In this document: positions 47,763 to 55,920 of the stretch, piece after piece
Numbering within the stretch: the stretch's first letter is position 1
How the letters are laid out: each line of letters opens with the position of its first letter
Notes under the pieces: generated by a model
The model's database searches: none
What the model was told of the DNA's origin: nothing
The model's input: the letters and a program-made list of their open reading frames with translations, nothing else
DNA from: Ignavibacteriota bacterium
GTDB lineage: Bacteria; Bacteroidota; Ignavibacteria; Ignavibacteriales; Ignavibacteriaceae
NCBI GenBank assembly: GCA_013285405.1
Contig: CP053446.1
Location: forward strand, 496,001 to 560,000
DNA: 64,000 bases
Reading direction: 5' to 3'
Program-made: the position numbers and the translations under genes

Positions 47763-48758
47763 ATGGTTATCGACTATTCAAAAATTAAAAAAATATTAAT
47801 TATCAGGCTCAGCTCGATTGGTGATATTCTTTTAGCAACACCGTTAATTCGCTCAATTAAGAAGAAGTACCCTGCCACACAAATTGATTTTTTATTAAGG
47901 AAAGAATTCACTGAATTAGTAACGAATAATCCTCACCTCTCGAAAATTTATTCTTATAATAGAGATAAATCAGAAAATCAATTATTAGTTGAATCACTCC
48001 AAAAAGAAAATTATCAGCTTGTAATTGATTTGCAAAATAACTTCAGATCAAGAAAAATAACAAGAGAATCAGGGTCTCCTGTTCTTAAATTTAAAAAACA
48101 AAACTTTAAAAAATTTCTGCTGGTACATTTTAAAATTAATTTACTCAAACACGCAAATAAAATTTCTGAAAGGTATGCGGCTAATGCTCAATTCAAACTT
48201 GACAATGACGGGCTTGAATTTTTTACGACTCATCAACCGGATTTAAGTTTGAAAGAAAATTATTCATATATAGGTTTATGTCATGGGTCCAGACATTTTA
48301 CAAAACGCTGGCTGGTGGAATATTTTATTGAGCTTGGGAAGAAATTGGAGTCTTCCGGATACAAAGTTGTTCTCTTTGGTTCAATGGATGAATCAGAATC
48401 TGCGCGTTTAATTTCAGGACAACTTAATAGTGCGATAAATCTTTGTGGTGAGAGTTTATTACAAACAGCAGCTAACCTAAAAATCTGTAAGGCAGTTTAT
48501 ACTAACGATTCTGGTTTAATGCATCTTGCTGCTGCAATGAAAGTCCCGGTTATTGCTTTCTTCGGTTCAACTGTGAGAGAATTCGGTTTTTTTCCGTTTA
48601 AAGCAAATAGCATTGAGCTGGAAGTTGAAAATCTTTCATGCAGACCCTGCACACATATTGGGCGGTCGTATTGTCCAAAAGGTCATTTCAAATGTATGAA
48701 AGAAATAACACCGGAACTGGCTTATCAGAGTTTAGAAAATCTTTTGGCGGCAAAATGA
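47763..48758 (+). CDS. ADP-heptose:LPS heptosyltransferase family glycosyltransferase
   Basis: A GT9-family enzyme of 331 residues. The N-terminal KKILIIRLSSIGDILLATPLIRSIKKKYP is the family hallmark; the C-terminal Rossmann half has NLCGESLLQTAANLKICKAVYTNDSGLMHLAAAMKVPVIAFFGST. It transfers heptose or a related sugar to the LPS inner core or another envelope glycan. Four cysteines in the C-terminal part (CRPCTHIGRSYCPKGHFKC) are a common feature of the family. It overlaps the Kdo transferase gene by 4 bases (ATGA), so both act in LPS core assembly. Confidence 0.9.
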   Translation: MVIDYSKIKKILIIRLSSIGDILLATPLIRSIKKKYPATQIDFLLRKEFTELVTNNPHLSKIYSYNRDKSENQLLVESLQKENYQLVIDLQNNFRSRKITRESGSPVLKFKKQNFKKFLLVHFKINLLKHANKISERYAANAQFKLDNDGLEFFTTHQPDLSLKENYSYIGLCHGSRHFTKRWLVEYFIELGKKLESSGYKVVLFGSMDESESARLISGQLNSAINLCGESLLQTAANLKICKAVYTNDSGLMHLAAAMKVPVIAFFGSTVREFGFFPFKANSIELEVENLSCRPCTHIGRSYCPKGHFKCMKEITPELAYQSLENLLAAK

Positions 48759-50029
48759 AAAGATTCTGGCAAATACTGTATAACATTTGTTTTATTCCTT
48801 TACTTTATCTCAGTCTGATTGCTATTTCTCTTCTTAACAAGAAAGTTCGTATTGGAATAGCCGGAAGAAAAAGAATTTTTGAGGATCTGATTTTGAACAG
48901 ATTGAGTTTCAATCCAGCTAAAAAAGTAATCTGGTTTCATTCCTCATCTCTTGGTGAATTTGAACAGGCTAAACCTATAATTGAGAAACTTAAAAAAGAA
49001 ACTGATGTAAATATTGTGGTGAGTTTCTTTTCTCCGTCCGGATATGAGAACTCAAAAAAATATCCTTATGCAGACATCATAACCTATATGCCTTTTGATT
49101 CTAAGTGGAGAGCTAAAAGGTTCATAGACATTGTTTCACCCAATATGGCTGTATTCATGCGTTATGATATCTGGCCAAATCACGTATGGACATTGAAGGA
49201 AAAGAAAATTCCCTGTTTGCTCGTGGATGCAACAATGAAGAAAAATTCTGCGCGTAAATTCCCACTTGCAAAATCATTTCATAAATATCTGTTCGAAGAT
49301 TTTGCAAAAATACTGACAGTATCTTCGGAAGATGCGGATGGTTTCGCCAGCTTTAAATGTAAAAATGTTCAGGTAAAAGTAGTTGGTGATACACGTTTTG
49401 ACAGAGTTTATAACAGAAGTCTTGCATCAAAGAATAGTAAAATTATAAGGCAGGAAATACTCGGAAATAAAAACGTGCTGGTTGCGGGAAGTACGTGGCA
49501 GCAGGATGAAGATGTACTTGTTCCTGTCTTTCTTAAACTTATGAAATACGATAATAATGCAATGATGATAATCGCTCCTCATGAACCTTCACTACTACGT
49601 CTTGAAAAATTAGAAAATGAATTTTCAGGTCAAACATCATTCATCAGATTATCACATATAAATAATTATAATGGAGAGAAGATAATAATCGTGGACTCAA
49701 TCGGAGTCTTATCAATACTTTATAATTATGCTGATGCAGCTTTTATTGGCGGCAGTTTTAAAATTAATGTTCATAACGTACTGGAAGCTGCAGTTTATGG
49801 AATTCCCGTTTTGTTCGGTCCTAAAATTGAAAATTCACAGGAAGCGAAAAACCTGGTTGATGCCGGTGGAGGATTTTTAATAAATAATAAAATGGAATTT
49901 TACCGTGAACTGCGAAAATTATTTACAAATGAACAGTTGTTAAAAAAATACGGACAAAATTCTCTCGAATTTGTTAACAAACATCTTGGCGCTACTGACA
50001 GAATTATAAAAGAAATTTTTGGAAGATGA
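48755..50029 (+). CDS. waaA: 3-deoxy-D-manno-octulosonic-acid (Kdo) transferase
   Basis: Adds Kdo to lipid A precursor, the first step of LPS core synthesis. The 424-residue GT30 enzyme starts with a membrane-anchor helix (about residues 8-27) and has the motif WFHSSSLGEFEQAKPII with the catalytic Glu. Later come VSFFSPSGYEN, MRYDIWPNHVW and FIGGSFKINVHNVLEAAVYGIPVLFGP. I place the start at ATG 48755, overlapping the heptosyltransferase stop; an earlier in-frame start at 48638 would lie deep inside that gene and before the anchor. Confidence 0.92.
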   Translation: MKRFWQILYNICFIPLLYLSLIAISLLNKKVRIGIAGRKRIFEDLILNRLSFNPAKKVIWFHSSSLGEFEQAKPIIEKLKKETDVNIVVSFFSPSGYENSKKYPYADIITYMPFDSKWRAKRFIDIVSPNMAVFMRYDIWPNHVWTLKEKKIPCLLVDATMKKNSARKFPLAKSFHKYLFEDFAKILTVSSEDADGFASFKCKNVQVKVVGDTRFDRVYNRSLASKNSKIIRQEILGNKNVLVAGSTWQQDEDVLVPVFLKLMKYDNNAMMIIAPHEPSLLRLEKLENEFSGQTSFIRLSHINNYNGEKIIIVDSIGVLSILYNYADAAFIGGSFKINVHNVLEAAVYGIPVLFGPKIENSQEAKNLVDAGGGFLINNKMEFYRELRKLFTNEQLLKKYGQNSLEFVNKHLGATDRIIKEIFGR

Positions 50030-50034
50030 ATATC

Positions 50035-50541
50035 TTATAAATACTTTTCTTTCAGTAATTTCATATGGTGTTTTTCGTGACCAGCGATCATATATAGTAT
50101 TGCAAGAACAGTAACTGATGTTTCGTTTGCAAATCCTCTTCTTTTAAACATCGATGGTGTAAAACTTCTGAACATTAAAATATTCGATTCACGGAGTAAT
50201 CTGAAATCATAATTTAGTTCAAAAAGTTCACGGCTATTGAAGTTCCCTTCTTTCACATAATCATCTTGTTCAAAACCAGGTAAAGATTTCTTTTCTCCTC
50301 TTGCAATACACAAAGCGCGGTATGCAAATACTCTTTCAGTATCAAGCAAATGACCGATAACTTCTTTTACTGTCCATTTTCCATCAGCATAACGAAAATT
50401 ACCTTTGTGTTCAGAGAATGAATTTAAAATTTCCTGAGTTCGTTTGCTTTGTTCGTTTAGTATTTTTAGAATATCATCGCCTTCAATAAGTGTAATGTAT
50501 TTTTCATAATAAGGTGCGTAATCTCCCGGCTCTGGTCTCAC
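50035..50541 (-). CDS. DinB-family protein
   Basis: A 168-residue four-helix-bundle protein of the DinB/DinB_2 superfamily. Putative metal ligands are the His of GHLLDTERVFAYR and the His residues in AGHEKHHMKLL, with the KWTVKEVIGHLLDTER helix typical for the group. Members include bacillithiol-dependent transferases, but the substrate here is unknown. The start is GTG at 50541 with GGAGGG close upstream. It ends 5 bases from the convergent waaA stop. Confidence 0.85.
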   Translation of the reverse strand: MRPEPGDYAPYYEKYITLIEGDDILKILNEQSKRTQEILNSFSEHKGNFRYADGKWTVKEVIGHLLDTERVFAYRALCIARGEKKSLPGFEQDDYVKEGNFNSRELFELNYDFRLLRESNILMFRSFTPSMFKRRGFANETSVTVLAILYMIAGHEKHHMKLLKEKYL

Positions 50542-50559
50542 ATTCCCTCCAAATAATTT

Positions 50560-51534
50560 TTATTTCCAGATTTTAATTTCAAATATTCCTTCTGATGTTG
50601 CAACTGCACGCATCATACTTCCTGTATTAAATGCAAAGTTATAATTATAATCTTTATCCACGCAAATTATTCCGCCTGAACCTTCGGGCAGAATTTTGAA
50701 GATAACTTCTTCGGCAGCTTGCTCAAGCGTATAATTATTGTACTCCATTAAGATTGAAACTTTCAAGCAAGCTGCATTTTTAATAAACAATTCACCGATG
50801 CCTGTCGCAGAAACACCACAGGTATTATTATTAGCGTAAGTACCTGCATTAATAATTGGTGAATCACCAACTCTACCAGGCATTTTACCTGTTCTTCCAC
50901 CGGTTGAAGTTCCTGCTGCAATATTTCCATATTGATCAATTGCTACACAGCCGACTGTTCCCTTCGTTTTCTCTTTCATCTTCATCAGTTCTTCATATCT
51001 TTCATAAACAAAAAAATAAGATGGGTCAACAATTTCAACTCCAAGCTGTTTTCCCAATTCATCAGCACCTTTTCCCGCGAAAAGAACATGTTGAGTTTTT
51101 TCTTTTACCAATCTTGCAAGTGAAATAGGATTTTTGATTATTGTTACTCCGGCAACTGCACCCGATGAAAGATCTCTTCCATCCATAATTGATGCATCGA
51201 GTTCATTCTTTCCTTCTGAAGTGAAAACTGCTCCTCTTCCGGCATTGAATAATGAATCATCTTCTAAAAATCTTATTACCTGTTCAACTGCATCGAGACT
51301 GCTTCCACCTTTTTCAAGAATTTGTTTTCCTATTTTCAGAGCTTCGGTCAACGAATTTATATAAAGCTGTTTTTCTGATTCAGGCACATTTGAATCCATC
51401 GAACCTGCACCACCGTGAATTACAATAGTGTATTTTCCGTTCAACTGCTGAGCAGTACCGCTAACCGGGAGTAAGATTAAGTTTAAGAGTAAGAGTAAGA
51501 ATGAAGAAACTTTATTTTGTGTGAAGATTTTCAT
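50560..51534 (-). CDS. Isoaspartyl peptidase / L-asparaginase (Ntn hydrolase)
   Basis: A 324-residue secreted or periplasmic member of the plant-type asparaginase family. The signal peptide ends near VSGTAQQ. GGAGSM near the N-terminus and the autocleavage site GTVG, whose Thr becomes the N-terminal nucleophile, are present, followed by TSTGGRTGKMPGRVGDSPIINAGTYANN. The protein removes beta-aspartyl residues from damaged peptides or hydrolyses asparagine. It precedes the DinB-like gene on the same strand by 18 bases. Confidence 0.92.
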   Translation of the reverse strand: MKIFTQNKVSSFLLLLLNLILLPVSGTAQQLNGKYTIVIHGGAGSMDSNVPESEKQLYINSLTEALKIGKQILEKGGSSLDAVEQVIRFLEDDSLFNAGRGAVFTSEGKNELDASIMDGRDLSSGAVAGVTIIKNPISLARLVKEKTQHVLFAGKGADELGKQLGVEIVDPSYFFVYERYEELMKMKEKTKGTVGCVAIDQYGNIAAGTSTGGRTGKMPGRVGDSPIINAGTYANNNTCGVSATGIGELFIKNAACLKVSILMEYNNYTLEQAAEEVIFKILPEGSGGIICVDKDYNYNFAFNTGSMMRAVATSEGIFEIKIWK

Positions 51535-51740
51535 AAAAATTTAGATTAATTTTATTAACGTATAGAAATTATAAAATATTTTGTGAATAACCAGTTCTTT
51601 CCATATTTATTTGGTTAGAAATAATAGATATTTATCAGAAATATTTTTGCTTTTGATAACACTATATCGTCCCTGCTTGCAGCAGGCAAGCCTGACGAGA
51701 CTTTGAAAATCTGTTATCATAAATATTGATAGAAGTATTT

Positions 51741-51853
51741 AATCCCTTACGGGATTATGTTGATAGCAAGCACTTATCATAAAAATGTTGTCCCGATAGG
51801 GACAAAATAAACATAGAAAATAAAACGGCATTATAGCCAAGTCCCGGAGGGAC
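51741..51853. repeat. Cluster of short GGGAC-type palindromes
   Basis: Three small hairpins in about 110 bases: AATCCCttacGGGATT (51741-51756), TTGTCCCgataGGGACAA (51788-51805) and GTCCCggaGGGAC (51841-51853). A further CCTGC-family palindrome (CCTGCTTGCAGCAGG) lies at 51672-51686. The third hairpin abuts the possible start of the DUF2459-like gene. Confidence 0.65.
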
Positions 51854-51864
51854 GAAATAGAAAA

Positions 51865-52572
51865 ATTTTATTAGGTAAATATCTGAATAACATAATAATC
51901 TTTCCAGTAATTTTCCTTTTTCTAAATAGTTCGCCAAAACTGCAAGCGGAGAAATCTATCTGGAAATGCTGTGGGTTTTCAGTTGAATCGGCGAATGAAT
52001 TTTTTCAAGATGATTCGCTGATTACTATTTATCTGATTAAACAAAACTGGCATACTGCAATTGTTTTTCATACTGAAGACATAGATTCAACAATCCTTCC
52101 CGAAGTAAAATATTTCAAAGGAGCAGAACTTATTGATATCGGCTGGGGTGATGAAGCTTTCTATCAGAATCCTGACTTTGATTGGGAACTTGCTTATCAG
52201 GCATTGTTCTATCCAACACCAAGCACTTTACGAATGGAAGGTATTTACATTTCGATGATTGAATATTTTAATATTTCTGAGATTGTTGTGGAACTAAAAA
52301 TTAACAATGAACAATTAAAAATTATTTTGGAATATATTTCTGAAACTATTTGGAGAGACAATGAAGGAAATATTAAAATTTTAAGTACCCAATATTTAAA
52401 CAGAGTTTACTTCTTCAAAGCAAACGGAGATTATCATTTATTCAACACTTGCAACACCTGGCTTGCAAGAGGTTTGAAGAAAGCAGGATTTGAAATTGAA
52501 GATGATATTGTTTTAACTGAACAACTCTTTAATGAAGCAGAAAAATTCGGGGATGTTGTTAAATCAGAATGA
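51865..52572 (+). CDS. DUF2459-like (TIGR02117-type) protein with no ordinary start codon
   Basis: The reading frame is open from 51817 to the stop at 52572. It encodes a signal-like helix (IIIFPVIFLFL), then WHTAIVFHTEDI, IDIGWGDEAFYQNPDFDWELAYQALFYPTPS and FNTCNTWLARGLKKAGFEIEDD, the landmarks of DUF2459. No in-frame ATG or GTG occurs before the first TTG at 52204, which would remove half the domain. I give an ATT at 51865, preceded at a distance by GGAGGGA, as a tentative start. Alternatives are loss of the start by the adjacent palindromes, or a sequence error. The family's function is unknown. Confidence 0.55.
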   Translation: MLLGKYLNNIIIFPVIFLFLNSSPKLQAEKSIWKCCGFSVESANEFFQDDSLITIYLIKQNWHTAIVFHTEDIDSTILPEVKYFKGAELIDIGWGDEAFYQNPDFDWELAYQALFYPTPSTLRMEGIYISMIEYFNISEIVVELKINNEQLKIILEYISETIWRDNEGNIKILSTQYLNRVYFFKANGDYHLFNTCNTWLARGLKKAGFEIEDDIVLTEQLFNEAEKFGDVVKSE

Positions 52573-52610
52573 AAAAGAATCCGAATTATTTAATTAAGCA
52601 ACATTATTTG

Positions 52611-54743
52611 CTATTCAATTTTACCATTTAAAATTTCCGAAGATAATTTTTCAGCTTTATAAAGATCACGAATCGCTTCAATCATCCCTTCTGCACTCAA
52701 GCTGACTGTCCGGTTTTTTTCTGTGGTATAAATATATCTTCCGGCATGACTTTCCATATTTCCATCGAACGCAAGTCCGACAACTTCCGCATCTTTATTT
52801 ATAACAGGACTTCCCGAATTTCCACCGATGATATCACAAGTGCTTATGAAGTCCAATGTTGTAGAAAGATCAAATTCTTCAGGCAAATTTTCCCAGTAGT
52901 CCGGAAGATTAAATGGAAATTTTTTATTGAAGGAATAATACTTATCGAGCGAACCGTAAAAAGTTGTTTTGATTGGAGCTATTGTACCATTATACTCATA
53001 ACCTTTAATTATTCCGTCAGAAATTCTTAAAGTACCAGTTGCATCCGGTGGAATGGTATCACCGTAAACTTCATATAATGCTTCTCCAAGCAGTTGATTG
53101 TTGATCACATCTGAGTCATCAAGTCTTTTATCAATTGATTGCAATTCATTAATACGATCGCGTGTCGCTGCAATAAACCTGATGAAAGGATCATTTGAAT
53201 TCAGTATTGACTCCGGAGAGGATTTTGCCAATGCGATTACATTTTCTTTCGTGGTAATTTTTGATTTTGCGAGAATCATTTCGGCGGATGTTTTAACATC
53301 ATTACTTAATAACAAAATCTGAGCAATTTCATTTTCAGGCGGAAGATTATTTTTTACAACACTCAGATTGACTAAAAGTTTCTTGTCTTCCACTTTTTTA
53401 TCAAAAGATGAAGGAAAAATAAAATCTATCAAACTGTCTATTTTTCCACTCTTGTAAGCTTCTTCTCTTTTTTCATCGGGCAGCTTTAATTGTTCAGCAA
53501 GTTTTAACAAATCTTTTGCGATGAAAAAATATTTTGGTGAATAAGTTGAACTGATAGAAAGTGCAAATTTTTCATTTGCTATTTTAGATGCAGCTTTTCT
53601 GTTTTCAGCAATCTGTTCCCAAATCCTTCCATATTTTTTATTTAATTCCGGATCAGAATGAACTGCATTCTTAAATTTATTTTCAAAATCTTTTTTCCTT
53701 GCCATAAAAAACGGATCTTGAAGTGCGAGATAAGTTGATTCATAAACTTTCAATCCATTACCAACATTGAAAAGAGTTGCAACCAGTTTCATATCTTCTG
53801 CATTTGATTGCATAACTAAGTCATAATAGATTTTATATAACTCTTTCCACATCGGAGTTTGTAATCCGAAACGGTAATCTCTAAGAAATTCCAGTTGAGC
53901 GATTGTATAAAGTCTGTTTGTACTGCCAGGGTTTCCAACAACAAACACTGATTGATCTTCATAAACTGGTTCTGTATTGAAATTGAAATAATATTCAGTC
54001 TTTATCGGTTTATTATTTTCATAAGCACGGAGAAAAGCACAATCAAGTCCGTATCGTGGATAAGTAAAATTATCATAATCGCCACCAAGCTTTGATACAA
54101 TCAGCTCAGGAACAAAAACCAATCTGATATCTGTGTATTTTTTATAACCATACAAAGAATATTTTCCGCCATAGTACAAAGAGATAACTTCATAGCTTAA
54201 TTCAGGATTTAAATTGAAATATTTCGTTTTGATTTCTTCAATCTTCTGATTTTTTATTGCGACTTTTTCTGAATCTGAATTAACTTTGTTCATTGCACGC
54301 TTAATTTCTTCAGTAACATCTTCAATCATCATTAACTGACGAACAAATAATCCTGGTATCTTCAATTCGTCTTTCTGATTCTCAGCATAAAATTTATACT
54401 TCAGCAAATCCAGATTATCCGTGCTTAAATCCCGGAGAATTCCTCTTATACAATGATGATTGGTCATAATTAATCCATCTTCTGAAATAAATGAAGCAGA
54501 ACATCCGCTGCCAAATTTCAGTGCTGATTTCTGAACTTTGTTAAGCCATTCTTCGCTCGGTCGGAAACCATACGTTTCCTCAAAATAATCTAATGGTGGA
54601 TTTTCAAAAGTCCACATTTTACCCATATCAAATTTCTGTGCTTTGACTGTGTCGAAATCAATCCCATAGTAATACGATTGAGGAAGCATTGAAACTCGTA
54701 ACGAAGCAAGCAGGAATAAAACAAATAGATATTTCCGTTTCAT
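52611..54743 (-). CDS. S46-family dipeptidyl peptidase (DPP7/DPP11-like)
   Basis: A 710-residue periplasmic serine exopeptidase. The signal peptide is at residues 1-20. The catalytic His is in MTNHHCIRG and the Ser in GGNSGSPVIN near residue 648, with VVGLAFDGN after it. The GFGSGCSASFIS-type segment (here FGSGCSASFISEDG) is diagnostic. It releases dipeptides from peptides entering the periplasm, consistent with the extracellular C25 protease nearby. Whether it prefers acidic (DPP11) or hydrophobic (DPP7) residues depends on one position that I cannot align with certainty. Confidence 0.9.
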   Translation of the reverse strand: MKRKYLFVLFLLASLRVSMLPQSYYYGIDFDTVKAQKFDMGKMWTFENPPLDYFEETYGFRPSEEWLNKVQKSALKFGSGCSASFISEDGLIMTNHHCIRGILRDLSTDNLDLLKYKFYAENQKDELKIPGLFVRQLMMIEDVTEEIKRAMNKVNSDSEKVAIKNQKIEEIKTKYFNLNPELSYEVISLYYGGKYSLYGYKKYTDIRLVFVPELIVSKLGGDYDNFTYPRYGLDCAFLRAYENNKPIKTEYYFNFNTEPVYEDQSVFVVGNPGSTNRLYTIAQLEFLRDYRFGLQTPMWKELYKIYYDLVMQSNAEDMKLVATLFNVGNGLKVYESTYLALQDPFFMARKKDFENKFKNAVHSDPELNKKYGRIWEQIAENRKAASKIANEKFALSISSTYSPKYFFIAKDLLKLAEQLKLPDEKREEAYKSGKIDSLIDFIFPSSFDKKVEDKKLLVNLSVVKNNLPPENEIAQILLLSNDVKTSAEMILAKSKITTKENVIALAKSSPESILNSNDPFIRFIAATRDRINELQSIDKRLDDSDVINNQLLGEALYEVYGDTIPPDATGTLRISDGIIKGYEYNGTIAPIKTTFYGSLDKYYSFNKKFPFNLPDYWENLPEEFDLSTTLDFISTCDIIGGNSGSPVINKDAEVVGLAFDGNMESHAGRYIYTTEKNRTVSLSAEGMIEAIRDLYKAEKLSSEILNGKIE

Positions 54744-54830
54744 ATTATTCTTTCAGATTTTAAGAATGGAATATTAAATTAAAATTATATTGTATGTCCA
54801 AAATAATTAAAAATATTTTTCTAATGTACC

Positions 54831-55847
54831 ATGAAAAGAAAAGTTTACAGAATAAATAAAGCAGGGTCTATCAAAAATCTAAAATTGTTTGAAGAAACAC
54901 TTCCTGATCCTTCGAATGATGAATTGACTATTGAAGTTAAGGCGATTGGTTTGAACTTTGCAGATTTGTTTTCAATTCAGGGATTGTATAGTGCAACTCC
55001 AAAAGGCAGTTTTATCCCTGGGCTTGAATATTCCGGATTAGTTGTGAACAAAGGAAAAAATGTAACTGAATACAATATCGGTGATAAAATTATGGGTGCA
55101 ATCAGATTTGGTTCATATACAACTCACTTAAATATTGATAAAAAATATATTCTGCCACTGCCTGCTGATTACAGCTTTGAAGAAGGTTCTGCGATGGTTG
55201 TTCAACCATTAACGGCGTATTATTCATTATTTGAACTTGGAAATTTAAAACCAAATCATACTGTACTTATTCACAGTGCTGCTGGAGGAGTTGGAATTTA
55301 TGCAAACAGGATTGCTAAACAATTTGGTGCTTATACGATAGGCACAATTGGGTCGGAGTCAAAAAGAAAGGTTTTAATTAATGAAGGATATGATGAAGTA
55401 ATCGTAAGGAATGAAAACTTTGACAGACAATTAAAAATAACTCTTGGAGAAAGAAAACTTAATCTTGTGCTGGAATCAATTGGTGGAAAAATATTTGAAG
55501 CAAGTTTTAAATCTCTTGCACCTTCGGGAAGAATAATTATTTATGGCTCAGCAAATTTTATGAGCCGGAATTCACGACCAAATTATTTAAATGTCATTTA
55601 CAAGTATCTGACTCGACCAAAAGTTGATCCGTTATCACTATCAGACAAAAACCGTTCGGTTATGGGATTTAATCTTATTTATTTATGGGATCATCCGGAG
55701 GAACTGAGAGAAATGCTTATTAAAATAATTGATATGAAACTGGAGAAGCCGCACATCGGGGAAGTTTTTTCATTTGATAATTTAATTAATGCTTTGAAAT
55801 ATTTTCAGACCGGGAAAAGCATCGGGAAAGTTGTCGTTAAAACTTAG
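54831..55847 (+). CDS. Zinc-free MDR oxidoreductase (quinone oxidoreductase/VAT-1-like)
   Basis: A 338-residue medium-chain dehydrogenase/reductase. The N-terminal GroES-like domain has NFADLFSIQGLY and PGLEYSGLVV; the Rossmann domain has HSAAGGVGIYANRIAKQFGA, the NADPH-binding loop of the zeta-crystallin/VAT-1 branch. The catalytic zinc ligands of alcohol dehydrogenases are absent. It would reduce quinones or enones with NADPH; the natural substrate is unknown. It is convergent with uvrA, with a shared hairpin between. Confidence 0.85.
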   Translation: MKRKVYRINKAGSIKNLKLFEETLPDPSNDELTIEVKAIGLNFADLFSIQGLYSATPKGSFIPGLEYSGLVVNKGKNVTEYNIGDKIMGAIRFGSYTTHLNIDKKYILPLPADYSFEEGSAMVVQPLTAYYSLFELGNLKPNHTVLIHSAAGGVGIYANRIAKQFGAYTIGTIGSESKRKVLINEGYDEVIVRNENFDRQLKITLGERKLNLVLESIGGKIFEASFKSLAPSGRIIIYGSANFMSRNSRPNYLNVIYKYLTRPKVDPLSLSDKNRSVMGFNLIYLWDHPEELREMLIKIIDMKLEKPHIGEVFSFDNLINALKYFQTGKSIGKVVVKT

Positions 55848-55865
55848 TGCGACTAAGTGCTCTTA

Positions 55866-55905
55866 GTGTCTTAGTGGTAGAAAAATACTTTTACCACTGA
55901 GACAC
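55866..55905. terminator. Hairpin between convergent genes
   Basis: GTGTCTTAGTGGTA (55866-55879) pairs with TACCACTGAGACAC (55892-55905), one mismatch in 14, with a 12-base loop. It lies between the MDR and uvrA stops and can act on both. It also looks like a dispersed repeat (CTTAGTGTCTTAGTGG style). Confidence 0.6.
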
Positions 55906-55920
55906 CTAGTACACTAAGAT

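Noticed and set aside
48638..48754. Longer N-terminus for the Kdo transferase
   Set aside because: It lies inside the heptosyltransferase gene, and the family start with membrane anchor fits ATG 48755, which overlaps the previous stop.
51755..51937. 60-codon minus-strand frame before the DUF2459-like gene
   Set aside because: It reads through the palindromic repeats and has no protein pattern; the plus-strand frame is the meaningful one.
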